Shown here: piece after piece, positions 1 to 7,759 of the stretch
Position numbering within the stretch: position 1 is the stretch's first letter
Layout of the letters: every line of letters begins with the position of its first letter
NCBI RefSeq assembly: GCF_002158865.1
Contig: NZ_CP021455.1
Location: 1,302,001-1,366,000 of the forward strand
Reading direction: 5' to 3'
Length of the DNA stretch: 64,000 nt
Origin: Comamonas serinivorans
Lineage (GTDB): Bacteria; Pseudomonadota; Gammaproteobacteria; Burkholderiales; Burkholderiaceae_C
Notes under the pieces: model-generated
Told to the model about the DNA's origin: nothing
What the model saw: only the letters and a program-made list of their open reading frames with translations
The model's database searches: none
Program-made: the position numbers and the translations under genes

Positions 1-665
1 AGCCCATCGGCGGGCGCGGTGGGTGTCGCGGGCACGGGCTGCGCCACGCCGGGCTGGCCGAAGGCCGGGTTCACGAAGTAGTACGGCGAGGCCGAGTTGG
101 CGTCGCCCGCCGACGCGTGCGAGGCCAGTGCAGGCGCGGGGCCCGCGGCACCGACCGCCTGCGGCACGCCATCGGTGGCGCTGGCCAGCCGGGGCTCGTA
201 GCCGGGCAGGGCGGCAAAAGGCAGGTCGGGCACGCCGTTGCCCGCCGGGGCGTGGGGCAGCAGGGCCGGCGCGCGGTTGACCAGCGTCAACACCTGGGCG
301 GGGTTGCTGGGCAACAGGTTGGTGCCGGGCAGCTGGCCTTGCGGCAGGGGTGTGCCGGGCAGGTTGGGCGACAGGCCCACAGGGCTGGCCAGCGGGGAGC
401 CCGGCGGGGCGGGGTTGCTGGCCGGCTGGACGCCGAACGGCTTGGCGGGCGGCGAGGCGTGCGAGGTGGCGGACGGCGCCGCCTGCAGGCTGCCCGGTGC
501 GGGCGCGCCCGCAGGTGATTCGCCGGGCAGCGCCCGGAACAGGGACGAGGCCAGTTGCGCAAGGGCCGCCGCGTCCAGCGGGCCGGGGTCGCCAGGCGGC
601 TGCCAGCCGGTGCCGGGCAGCGCCAGCCCGTGCGGGCTGGTCGGCTGAGGAGGGGTGAAACTCAA
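1..665 (-). CDS. Family 2A encapsulin cargo cysteine desulfurase, N-terminal part (runs off the window)
   Basis: Only the first 221 codons are present; the reading frame is open to the window edge. No ATG is available. The best start is TTG at 665-663, preceded by GGAG with a 6-base spacer and lying 15 bases after the encapsulin stop. The visible part is a low-complexity region rich in Pro, Ala, Gly and Leu. It has a short amphipathic stretch near the start (LDAAALAQLASSLFRALPGE) and the tract SPYYFVNPAFG near residue 195. In family 2A encapsulins this kind of disordered extension of about 220 residues targets a SufS-type, PLP-dependent cysteine desulfurase into the shell. The catalytic domain is therefore expected just outside the window. 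Cargo identity is inferred from the extension and its position; the PLP lysine and active cysteine cannot be seen here. Confidence 0.82.
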   Translation of the reverse strand, partial: MSFTPPQPTSPHGLALPGTGWQPPGDPGPLDAAALAQLASSLFRALPGESPAGAPAPGSLQAAPSATSHASPPAKPFGVQPASNPAPPGSPLASPVGLSPNLPGTPLPQGQLPGTNLLPSNPAQVLTLVNRAPALLPHAPAGNGVPDLPFAALPGYEPRLASATDGVPQAVGAAGPAPALASHASAGDANSASPYYFVNPAFGQPGVAQPVPATPTAPADG

Positions 666-680
666 GTCCGACTCCGTCGC

Positions 681-1619
681 TTACTTGTAGGTGTCCAGCA
701 CCGAGTAGTCGTGGTACTTGCCGATTTCGACGTCGTCGAGCACGGCCAGCGCGTCGGGCGTCAGCACGGCCAGCGAGCAGTACAGCGAGATCAGGTAGCT
801 GGCGATGGCGTGGTTGTTGATGCCCATGAAGCGCACCGACAGGCCGGGGCTTTGTTCGCCGGGCAGGCCGGGCTGGAACAGGCCGACCACGCCCTGGCGC
901 CGGTCGCCCACGCGCAGCAGCAGGATCTTGCTCTTGCCGTCGGCCACGGGCACCTTGTCCGAGGGGATCAGCGGCACACCGCGCCAGGTGATGAACTGCG
1001 AGCCGAACAGGCTCACGGTGGGCGGCGGCGTGCCGCGGCGCGTGGCTTCGCGGCCAAAGGCGGCGATGGTCAGCGGGTGCGCCAGGAAGAAGGCAGGCTC
1101 TTTCCAGACCTTGGTCAGCAGCTCGTCCAGGTCGTCCGGCGTGGGCGCGCCGGTCAGCGGGAAGATGCGCTGCTCGTCCGCGACCTGGGCCAGCAGGCCG
1201 TAGTCGGGGTTGTTGATGAGCTCACTCTCCTGGTTCTCCTTGATCGTCTCGATCGTCAGGCGCAGTTGCTCCTTGATCTGGTCGTGCGGGCTGCTGTAGA
1301 GGTCGGAGATGCGCGTGTGCACGTCCAGCACGGTGGACACGGCATTCAGGAAGTACTCGCGCGGGCGCTCTTCGTAGTCCACAAAGGTGCGTGGCAGCTG
1401 GTTTTCTTCTTCCCGGGCGGTGCAGGTGACCTTGATCGCCTCGGGGTTCTTCACCTGGTTCACGCGGTAGATGCCGGCCTCGACCGGGGCCCACTGCAGC
1501 AGGTGCGTGAGCCAGCGCGGCGTGATGGTGGCGAGTTGCGGGGCGGTCTTGGTGGCATTGGCCAACTGACGGGCTGCGTTGTCGCCCAGGGCGGTGGTTC
1601 CGCCAACGGTTGCGGTCAT
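681..1619 (-). CDS. Family 2A encapsulin shell protein (SrpI-like)
   Basis: This 312-residue protein has the HK97-fold shell sequence typical of family 2A encapsulins. Recognisable stretches are the N-terminal ARQLANATKTAPQL, then TPRWLTHLLQWAPVEAGIYRV, and the C-terminal VLTPDALAVLDDVEIGKYHDY. Family members self-assemble into an icosahedral nanocompartment that encloses a cysteine desulfurase and, in studied cases, stores elemental sulfur in the cytoplasm. The length is normal and no cyclic-nucleotide-binding domain is present, which separates it from family 2B. The ATG has a GAGAG purine tract five bases upstream. It is the fourth gene of a five-gene minus-strand operon, with the cargo gene 15 bases downstream. 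Confidence 0.93.
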   Translation of the reverse strand: MTATVGGTTALGDNAARQLANATKTAPQLATITPRWLTHLLQWAPVEAGIYRVNQVKNPEAIKVTCTAREEENQLPRTFVDYEERPREYFLNAVSTVLDVHTRISDLYSSPHDQIKEQLRLTIETIKENQESELINNPDYGLLAQVADEQRIFPLTGAPTPDDLDELLTKVWKEPAFFLAHPLTIAAFGREATRRGTPPPTVSLFGSQFITWRGVPLIPSDKVPVADGKSKILLLRVGDRRQGVVGLFQPGLPGEQSPGLSVRFMGINNHAIASYLISLYCSLAVLTPDALAVLDDVEIGKYHDYSVLDTYK

Positions 1620-1679
1620 GAAAACTCTCTGTGAAGGGATGGAACGGCGCGAGCAGTCTCGCGGCCGGGGAGCACGGCT

Positions 1680-1952
1680 TCAACCGGCTATCGCCATCAA
1701 GCGCGCCTGGTTGGCATGGCGCCGGCTGGCGATGGTTTCGCCGCAGGCCATGAGTTCGGTGGGCCGCAGCTGCATGGCGTGCGCCAGCTTCTGCAGCGTG
1801 AGCAGCGAGGGCACGACCTGGCCGCGCTCGATCTCGCCGATGTAGCAGCGGTTGAGGCCGGCGTGCTCGGCCAGCAGCTCCTGCGACCAGCCGCGGGCTT
1901 CCCGCTGCTGCCGCACGGCCAGGCCAAAGTCGAGCAGGAACTGCACGGCCAT
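1680..1952 (-). CDS. XRE-family HTH transcriptional regulator in the encapsulin operon
   Basis: The 90-residue protein is almost entirely one lambda-repressor-type helix-turn-helix domain: residues about 10-65 read VRQQREARGWSQELLAEHAGL followed by YIGEIERGQVVPSLLTLQKLA. There is no ligand or dimerisation domain of note. The start lies 3 bases after the serine acetyltransferase stop and the gene ends 60 bases before the shell gene, so it is surely co-transcribed. Its position suggests that it autoregulates the sulfur-compartment operon; this is inference from context. Confidence 0.88.
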   Translation of the reverse strand: MAVQFLLDFGLAVRQQREARGWSQELLAEHAGLNRCYIGEIERGQVVPSLLTLQKLAHAMQLRPTELMACGETIASRRHANQARLMAIAG

Positions 1953-1955
1953 GGC

Positions 1956-2897
1956 TCAGACCACCACGTCTGCCGGCGCTGCCGAGGGGTTGCCGCGGGT
2001 GTTGCGTTCGTGCTGCACCGAGGCCTGGTGCACGTGGCTGCCGGCGGGCACGTCGTGCGTGATCCAGACGTTGCCGCCGATGACGGCGCCCGCCCCGATG
2101 GTGACGCGGCCCAGGATGGTGGCGCCGGCGTAGATGACGACGTCGTCTTCCACCATCGGGTGGCGCGGCCAGGACTTTTGCAGGTGGCCCTGCGCGTCCT
2201 TGGGAAAACGCTTGGCGCCCAGCGTGACGGCCTGGTAGATGCGCACGTTCTTGCCGATGATGGCGGTCTCGCCGATCACCACCCCCGTGCCATGGTCGAT
2301 GAAGCAGCCCGAGCCGATCTGCGCGCCGGGGTGGATGTCGATGCCGGTTTCGCCGTGCGCCAGCTCGGCCAGGATGCGCGCCAGCAGCGGCAGGCCCTGC
2401 ACATACAGCTCGTGCGCCAGCCGGTGGTGGATCAGCGCCAGCACGCCGGGATAGCTCAGCACCACCTCGTCCACGCTGCGCGCGGCCGGGTCACCGTGGT
2501 AGGCCGCCAGCACATCGGTGTCCAGCAAGCGCCGCAGCCCGGGCAGGGTGCCGGCAAAGCGGCGGATGGCTTCGCCCGCCTGGGCGTCGATGTCGGGCGT
2601 GTTCTGGGCGAACAGCCGGTTGCGAAAGCGCAACTCGTTGCCGGCCTGCGCGGCCAGGGTCTGCAAGGCCTGGCTCAGCGTGTGGCCGACGTAGAAGTCT
2701 TCGTTTTCCTGGCGCAGGTCGGGCGGACCCAGGCGCAGCGGGAACAGCACGCCGCGCAACTGCGCCGCCACCTGCGCGATGGCGTCGCGCGAGGGGAATT
2801 CGCGGTTGGCGAAATCGTGCCGCTCCTGGCGCTCGCGCCAGGACTCGCGCACGCCGCGCAGCTCGTCAACGACATCGGCAATGGTCATCTCAAACAT
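1956..2897 (-). CDS. Serine O-acetyltransferase (EpsC/SrpH type)
   Basis: This 313-residue enzyme would transfer an acetyl group from acetyl-CoA to L-serine, giving O-acetylserine, the carbon skeleton for cysteine. The N-terminal half is helical. From about residue 180 there is a left-handed beta-helix of hexapeptide repeats, with HPGAQIGSGCFIDHGTGVVI holding the catalytic Asp-His region and GETAIIGKNVRIYQAVTLGA the CoA side. Its length matches the EpsC/SrpH group rather than short CysE. The start is preceded by GGGAG with a 6-base spacer. Serine acetyltransferases are regular neighbours of family 2A encapsulins, fitting a route from serine to cysteine to stored sulfur. Confidence 0.93.
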   Translation of the reverse strand: MFEMTIADVVDELRGVRESWRERQERHDFANREFPSRDAIAQVAAQLRGVLFPLRLGPPDLRQENEDFYVGHTLSQALQTLAAQAGNELRFRNRLFAQNTPDIDAQAGEAIRRFAGTLPGLRRLLDTDVLAAYHGDPAARSVDEVVLSYPGVLALIHHRLAHELYVQGLPLLARILAELAHGETGIDIHPGAQIGSGCFIDHGTGVVIGETAIIGKNVRIYQAVTLGAKRFPKDAQGHLQKSWPRHPMVEDDVVIYAGATILGRVTIGAGAVIGGNVWITHDVPAGSHVHQASVQHERNTRGNPSAAPADVVV

Positions 2898-2921
2898 CGT
2901 GGGCTCCCTGCGGGGTGGGGG

Positions 2922-3392
2922 TCAGTCCTGGGTCCAGGGCAGGCCGTAGTAGCGCCAGCCGTTGAAGTGGCCACGCTGCTGCGCATCGTCCAGATCGCCT
3001 TCAAAGCCTTCGCTCACGTTGAACACGTGGGTCAGGCCAGCCTGCGCGGCGACCTCGGCCGCCAGGGCTGAGCGTTTGCCGCTGCGGCACAGCAGCAGCA
3101 GCGCGCCCTGGTCGGCGTGCTTGGCGGCCAGCGCCGCCAGCTCGCGGGCAAAGCGCGGGTTGCGCGTCAGTGAGGTGCCGGTGGCCCAGGGCAGGTGCAG
3201 GCTGCCGGGCACGTGGCCGACGAACTTGCGTTCTTCGGCCGAGCGCACGTCCACCAGCAGCGCGTGGCCGCGTTGGACGAGCTGCCAGGCCACGGTGGGC
3301 TCGACGCTGCCGGCATGCGGCAGTTGCTGGGCCTGGGCCGACTCGCGGGCGGCCTGCAGTTCGGGGATCTCGGTGAGGGTGGTGGTGCTCAT
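2922..3392 (-). CDS. Rhodanese-like sulfurtransferase
   Basis: This 156-residue protein has a single rhodanese domain. VDVRSAEERKFVGHVPGSLH is the CH2A-like segment and LLLCRSGKRS is the active-site loop with the persulfide-forming cysteine. It ends in WRYYGLPWTQD, a tail common in rhodaneses linked to sulfur-compartment operons. It is the first gene of the encapsulin operon, 24 bases ahead of the acetyltransferase. The likely role is handing sulfane sulfur between the desulfurase and acceptors. The Shine-Dalgarno sequence ahead of its ATG is weak. Confidence 0.9.
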   Translation of the reverse strand: MSTTTLTEIPELQAARESAQAQQLPHAGSVEPTVAWQLVQRGHALLVDVRSAEERKFVGHVPGSLHLPWATGTSLTRNPRFARELAALAAKHADQGALLLLCRSGKRSALAAEVAAQAGLTHVFNVSEGFEGDLDDAQQRGHFNGWRYYGLPWTQD

Positions 3393-3475
3393 GGTGTTGT
3401 GGTGTGGTGTTCAGGAGGACACACCCACAATGTAGAAAGCGCACCAGCGATGAAGAACGAATAAAAACACCCACC

Positions 3476-3496
3476 CATATGCAGAAGACAGATATG
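3476..3496. promoter_or_regulatory. Candidate operator upstream of the encapsulin operon
   Basis: Inverted repeat CATAT, 11 bases, ATATG, in the AT-rich patch upstream of the presumed encapsulin operon promoter. The 11-base spacing resembles LysR-type sites, and sulfur assimilation is often under the LysR-type CysB family, but a site for the operon's own XRE protein is equally possible. Confidence 0.3.
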
Positions 3497-3933
3497 ACTG
3501 CTTTCGGGTGAACGGGGAGGACTCAGGTCGCGGCCTGGAGGGCACTGAGCGAGGCGATGTCGTCGATGCCCCTGGGGCTGGACTGGCCGGGTGTGCGAGC
3601 TGGCTCCTGCCTTGGCTGCGGCATGCGCGCACCGCGGCCGAAACCGTCAGCCGATCAGCGAGCGCGTGCCCGCCCCATGACGCGTATCGAGCACCTGCGG
3701 CCCCTCGAACCACGGGATGGCCCGCGAGATGCCTCGGGGAGGGCACGGCCCACCGCTGACGGCGCGTGGCGAAGTTGGCGAGCCGCAGGCGCAGGAGGGG
3801 CAAGCGGCCGTAGGTCGAGGCGCGTTTGCGATTCGGCGGGCCTCATGACGAGGCGGGCGACCTCGCTCAGGCGCGGCGGCCGTCAGCGCCCCGCCTGGGC
3901 AGCCTGTTCACTCCAGATCAGGTGATGTGTCAT

Positions 3934-3985
3934 GGAGTATGGTGCCACTGCCGTTTCAAATACATCGGCAAGGGGTGGATACTCC
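3934..3985. repeat. 52-bp palindromic element, copy 1
   Basis: Ends GGAGTAT and ATACTCC, with an inner CGTT and a TCGG partner. It lies 35 bases beyond the 3' end of amiC. Confidence 0.8.
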
Positions 3986-4019
3986 ATTGAGGGTAGCGCC
4001 GGACGCCGGCGCAGACCGC

Positions 4020-5570
4020 TCAAACACTGCGGCTGCGTGCCAGCGGCGGGTTTTTGGCGAAGTAGGTGCGCAAGCCCTTCATGATGCCGTCGGCGATCTG
4101 GTCCTGGTATGCCGCCGTGCGCAGCTTGGCTTCTTCGCCCGGGTTGCTGATGAAGGCCGTCTCGACCAGGATGCTGGGGATGTCGGGCGACTTGAGCACG
4201 GCAAACCCGGCCTGTTCGACGCGGGGTTTGTGCAGGCGTGCGAAGCCGCCGATCTCGTTCAGCACATGGCTGCCCAGCTGCAGGCTGTCGCGGATCTGCG
4301 CGGTGGTGCTCATGTCCAGCAACGCGCTTTGCACGTGGCGGTCTTGCGAGTTGACGTTGACGCCGCCGATCAGGTCGGCCTCGTTTTCCTTGTTGGCCAG
4401 CCAGCGTGCGGCCGAGCTGGTGGCGCCGCGCTGGCTCAGCGCGAACACGCTGGCGCCGTTGGCCTGTGGGTTGGTGAAGGCGTCGGCGTGGATGCTGATG
4501 AACAGGTCGGCCTGCACCGAGCGCGCCTTGGACACCCGCGTGTTCAGGGGCACGAAGAAGTCGGCGTCGCGCGTCATGAAGGCGCGCATGGGGTTGCCGT
4601 TGATGGTGGCGGCGTTGATGCGCTGGCGCAGGCGGTGCGCAATCTGCAGCACGATGTCTTTTTCGCGCGTGCCATTGGGCCCGATGGCGCCCGGGTCTTC
4701 GCCGCCATGGCCGGGGTCGATGGCGACGATGATCAGCCGGTCGGTGCGCGATTTGCCGCGCGAGGACTGCAGGCCGGTGGCGCTGGATTCGCCGGCCGCC
4801 AGCTCGATGGGCGAGGGGGGGCGTTTGCTGGGCGCGGGCGGGCGCGGCGCCGGTGCCGGCGGCCGCGGCCTCGGCGCAGGGGAGGGGGCCGTGCCCGCCA
4901 CCACGACGGCGGCGCTGCCGGTCTGCTTGGCGATCAGCTCGCCCAGCGGGTCTTCGCCCGCCGAGGCGCCGGGGGCCTGCAGCCCCGCGCCGGTGCCCGG
5001 CCGCAGGTTGGCCGTTTCGGTGACGTTGGCGCTCGGGGCCAGCGGGTCGCGCATGCGGTCGGCGATCAGCTGCTCCAGCGGGTCGGCCGGCCGGCTGGGG
5101 TACAGGTCGAACACCAGGCGGTGCTTGTAGGCCGCCACCGGCTGCAGGGTGAACACCTGGGGTTTGATGGACTGCTTGAGGTCGATCACCATGCGCACGA
5201 CCTCGGGGGCGTTCTGGCCCACGCGGATGCCGCTGATGTTGGGGTCGTCGGCCTGGACCTTGCCCACCAGCTCGCGCAGCTCGGGGCTGAGCTGCAGGCC
5301 GTGGATGTCCACCGCCAGCCGGTTCGGCGATTCGATCACCTGGTGCGAGGCCTGCAGCTTGGTGTCCGACTCGATGGTGACGCGGGTGTAGTCCTCGGCC
5401 GGCCAGATGCGCACGGCCACGATGCTGGCGCCCCAGGCCAGCTGGCCGGCACCCAGCAGCAGCACCAGGCTGCCGCCTTGCTGCAGCAGTCGGCGCCGCT
5501 GCGTACTGGTGGGTTGGTCGGCGGCCTGGAGCCGGGCGGCGGGGGCGTGGTCTTGGGGCCGGCTGCTCAT
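4020..5570 (-). CDS. amiC: N-acetylmuramoyl-L-alanine amidase with AMIN domain
   Basis: This 516-residue periplasmic cell-wall hydrolase cleaves the amide bond between muramic acid and the peptide stem during septum splitting. It starts with a twin-arginine-like signal (TQRRRLLQQGG, then a hydrophobic run ending AWGAS). An AMIN domain of about 110 residues follows, then a Pro/Arg-rich linker (residues about 225-265). The catalytic Amidase_3 domain starts at IIVAIDPGHGGEDPGAIG, which carries the first zinc histidine, and contains FISIHADAF and VETAFISNPGEE. Its start overlaps the tsaE stop by 4 bases, the usual translational coupling of this pair. Confidence 0.95.
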   Translation of the reverse strand: MSSRPQDHAPAARLQAADQPTSTQRRRLLQQGGSLVLLLGAGQLAWGASIVAVRIWPAEDYTRVTIESDTKLQASHQVIESPNRLAVDIHGLQLSPELRELVGKVQADDPNISGIRVGQNAPEVVRMVIDLKQSIKPQVFTLQPVAAYKHRLVFDLYPSRPADPLEQLIADRMRDPLAPSANVTETANLRPGTGAGLQAPGASAGEDPLGELIAKQTGSAAVVVAGTAPSPAPRPRPPAPAPRPPAPSKRPPSPIELAAGESSATGLQSSRGKSRTDRLIIVAIDPGHGGEDPGAIGPNGTREKDIVLQIAHRLRQRINAATINGNPMRAFMTRDADFFVPLNTRVSKARSVQADLFISIHADAFTNPQANGASVFALSQRGATSSAARWLANKENEADLIGGVNVNSQDRHVQSALLDMSTTAQIRDSLQLGSHVLNEIGGFARLHKPRVEQAGFAVLKSPDIPSILVETAFISNPGEEAKLRTAAYQDQIADGIMKGLRTYFAKNPPLARSRSV

Positions 5571-6085
5571 GCGCGCACCTGCTCAAGCATGGCGAGTCCG
5601 GTGGGGGTGCCGGCACGCAAATGCACCTGGCGGGTGTCGTCGTCTAGGGTCAGGATGTGCATGTCGAGGTCGGCGGTGGGCAGGGCGCCAGCCGCATGTT
5701 CTGGCCATTCCGCGACTTTGAGGCCCGGGGTGGCAAACAGTTCACGAAAACCGGCATCTTCCCACTCGCGCGGGTCGGTGAAGCGGTAGAAATCAAAGTG
5801 CCAGATGGCCAGATCGCCCGCTTCGTGCGGCTCCACCACGGCATAGGTCGGGCTTTTGATGCGGCCTTGCACGCCCAGGGCGCGCAGCAGCAGGCGCACG
5901 AACGTGGTCTTGCCGGCCCCCAGGTCGCCATGCAGGGCGATGAAGGCGTTGCGCACGGCGGCGGTGGCGGCCAGCCGGCTGGCGAAGGCCTGCGTGTCGG
6001 CCTCGGTGCGCCAGGCGAGCGACAGCGACGCGTCGGCCGAAGCGCTGGGGCTGCTTTTTACAATCGGGGGGTGGTTGACACTCAC
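5567..6085 (-). CDS. tsaE: tRNA threonylcarbamoyladenosine biosynthesis ATPase TsaE
   Basis: This 172-residue P-loop ATPase works with TsaB and TsaD to make t6A at position 37 of ANN-decoding tRNAs. The Walker A motif is GDLGAGKTTF (near residue 55). It is followed by SPTYAVVEPH and FDFYRFTDPREWEDAGF, both characteristic of the family. The gene is followed by amiC with a 4-base overlap. The annotated ATG lies only a few bases from the divergent queG start, so the two 5' ends overlap slightly; a shorter start for either gene is possible. Confidence 0.94.
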   Translation of the reverse strand: MSVNHPPIVKSSPSASADASLSLAWRTEADTQAFASRLAATAAVRNAFIALHGDLGAGKTTFVRLLLRALGVQGRIKSPTYAVVEPHEAGDLAIWHFDFYRFTDPREWEDAGFRELFATPGLKVAEWPEHAAGALPTADLDMHILTLDDDTRQVHLRAGTPTGLAMLEQVRA

Positions 6086-7336
6086 GTTTCACACCTTGCT
6101 GTCCCGCCGTTTGACCCGCATCGCTTCGTGGATCAGGTGGCCGGCTGGGCGAAAGACCTTGGATTCTCGCAAATCGGCGTGGCCGGCATTGATCTGCACA
6201 CCGCCGAGGCGGGCTTGCAGGCCTGGCTGGCCCAAGGATTTCACGGCGACATGGCCTACATGGCGGCCCATGGCCTGAAGCGCGCGCGGCCGGCGGAGCT
6301 GGTGCCCGGCACGGTGAGCGTCATCAGCGTGCGCATGAACTACCTGCCGCGCGCAGCGCTGCAAGCGGCAGATGGGGCCGCGCTGGCCGGCCAACCCACG
6401 TCGCCGGTGGCCGAGGCGAATGACCTGGCCGCTGTGCCGTCAACCGTGGCCATGCCTGCCGCCACCGCTGCCGCAGGCGCGACGACCGGCTGGCGCCAGC
6501 GCGAATGGCAGAGCCTGCAGGCGCCGGGCGACGGCGTGGTCTCGCTCTATGCCCGGGGGCGCGACTACCACAAGGTGGTGCGCAACCGCCTGCAGCAGCT
6601 GCAGCGCCGCATGGCCGAGCAGCTGGGGCCCTTCGGCCACCGCGTGTTCTGCGACTCGGCCCCGGTGCTCGAGGCCGAGCTGGCCACGCGGGCCGGGCTG
6701 GGCTGGCGCGGCAAGCACTCGCTGGTGCTCAGCCGCGATGCCGGCTCGCTGTTTTTCCTCGGCGAGCTGTTCGTCGACCTGGCGCTGCCGGCCACGTCGG
6801 CACAAGCTGGCCATTGCGGGCAGTGCACGTCCTGCATCACGTCCTGCCCCACGGGCGCCATCGTCGCGCCGTACCGGGTCGATGCCCGGCGCTGCATCTC
6901 CTACCTGACCATCGAGCACGCGGGCCCGATAGACCCCGCCCTGCGGCCACTGGTGGGCAACCATGTCTACGGTTGCGACGACTGCCAGCTGGCCTGCCCC
7001 TGGAACAAGTTCGCCCAGGCCAGCGACCTGCCCGACTTCGACGCCCGACCCGACCTGCAAGCCGGCCAGCTGGTGCGCTGGATGCAGTGGGACGAAGCCG
7101 AGTTCCTGCGCCTAACCGAGGGCAGCCCCATCCGCCGCATCGGCCATGCCCGCTGGCTGCGCAACGTGGCGCTGGTGATGGGCAACGCCGCCTCGGCGCC
7201 GCTGACGACCACCCAGCGGCGCGATGTCGTGCAGGCCCTGGCGCGCTGGCAGGACCACGCCGACCCCGTGGTGCGCGAGCAGGTGGCCTGGTCGCTGGCG
7301 CGGCATGGTGCGGATGCCGGCCCGGGCGACCGCTGA
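6071..7336 (+). CDS. queG: Epoxyqueuosine reductase
   Basis: About 421 residues. The enzyme reduces epoxyqueuosine to queuosine in tRNA, using cobalamin and two 4Fe-4S clusters. The ferredoxin motifs are clear: CGQCTSCITSCPTGAI and CDDCQLACPWN. The family opening GWAKDLGFSQIGVAGIDL and GFHGDMAYMAAHGLKRARPAEL are intact, and a HEAT-like C-terminal tail follows. A lineage-specific Ala-rich insertion lies near residues 105-140. No ATG precedes the conserved region. GTG at 6071 is the most upstream reasonable start; GTG at 6128 is an alternative that would avoid overlap with tsaE. Confidence 0.92.
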   Translation: MVDTHVSHLAVPPFDPHRFVDQVAGWAKDLGFSQIGVAGIDLHTAEAGLQAWLAQGFHGDMAYMAAHGLKRARPAELVPGTVSVISVRMNYLPRAALQAADGAALAGQPTSPVAEANDLAAVPSTVAMPAATAAAGATTGWRQREWQSLQAPGDGVVSLYARGRDYHKVVRNRLQQLQRRMAEQLGPFGHRVFCDSAPVLEAELATRAGLGWRGKHSLVLSRDAGSLFFLGELFVDLALPATSAQAGHCGQCTSCITSCPTGAIVAPYRVDARRCISYLTIEHAGPIDPALRPLVGNHVYGCDDCQLACPWNKFAQASDLPDFDARPDLQAGQLVRWMQWDEAEFLRLTEGSPIRRIGHARWLRNVALVMGNAASAPLTTTQRRDVVQALARWQDHADPVVREQVAWSLARHGADAGPGDR

Positions 7337-7472
7337 TCCGCAGGGCTGCGCATCGAGCGGCGCACCTGCGCGGCGGCTCGACGTTCAAGGGCCACGGCAT
7401 CGGGCGCAGCCAGGTCGAGGATGCCTTCCTCGACTCGGCTGAGGGTGATGACGGCATGGAAGGGGGCGGGCG

Positions 7473-7655
7473 ATGGCCCGCTTCTCGTCAAGCGGTCAGG
7501 TCCCGGTCCCCGCGGGTAACGTTTTTTCGCCCCTGGTGCTTGCGAGCCTGTGTCTGGTCTCTGCGCAAGCCTTTGCTCAATGGCAATGGGTCGGCAGCGA
7601 CGGCCGCAAGGCGTTCAGCGACCGTCCGCCGCCAGCGGATGTGCGTCACAGGTAA
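7473..7655 (+). pseudogene. Truncated DUF4124-type periplasmic protein
   Basis: A 60-codon frame with a signal peptide (LVLASLCLVSAQAFA) followed by QWQWVGSDGRKAFSDRPPP, the hallmark start of DUF4124 proteins. Full members continue well past this motif; here the frame ends six residues later. A 52-bp palindrome begins 17 bases beyond the stop. I read it as a gene cut short, with the palindrome occupying the place of the lost 3' part. It could still make a short secreted peptide. The stretch between queG and this gene (7337-7472) holds nothing I can name. Confidence 0.55.
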
Positions 7656-7671
7656 GGTGGATGATGTTGAT

Positions 7672-7723
7672 GGAGTACGACCGAATTCCCGTTTTTTAAA
7701 AAACGAAGACGAGCCCATACTCC
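7672..7723. repeat. 52-bp palindromic element, copy 2
   Basis: Ends GGAGTAC and ATACTCC, with a CGTTTTTT / AAAAAACG core. It sits between the truncated DUF4124 gene and the converging AEC transporter gene. Confidence 0.88.
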
Positions 7724-7759
7724 AGAATTCATGGCTGGGCTTGAACCAGCCATCCACCG

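Larger units (their letters stand above)
3393..4019. other. Intergenic region upstream of the encapsulin operon
   Basis: About 630 bases without a convincing gene; open frames here have unnatural composition. The part next to the rhodanese gene is AT-richer and should hold the operon promoter. Reading the minus strand, a weak hexamer pair TTCTTC and TACATT with a 17-base spacer ends near 3429. A short inverted repeat sits just upstream of it. A 52-bp palindrome lies at the amiC side. Confidence 0.5.

Noticed and set aside
1716..3071. Long plus-strand frames opposite the encapsulin operon and many other genes
   Set aside because: High-GC codon bias opens the antisense frames. Their products are rich in Gly, His, Val and Ala and match no family, while the opposite strand has clear domains.
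3411..3803. 130-codon minus-strand frame upstream of the rhodanese gene
   Set aside because: Residue composition (Arg, Ser, Pro-rich without domain pattern) is that of a GC-rich non-coding frame, and it would cover the encapsulin promoter.
7337..7491. Minus-strand reading HAVITLSRVEEGILDLAAPDA next to queG
   Set aside because: It looks protein-like for about 25 residues, but the start is unclear, it runs antisense into queG and I could not tie it to a family.
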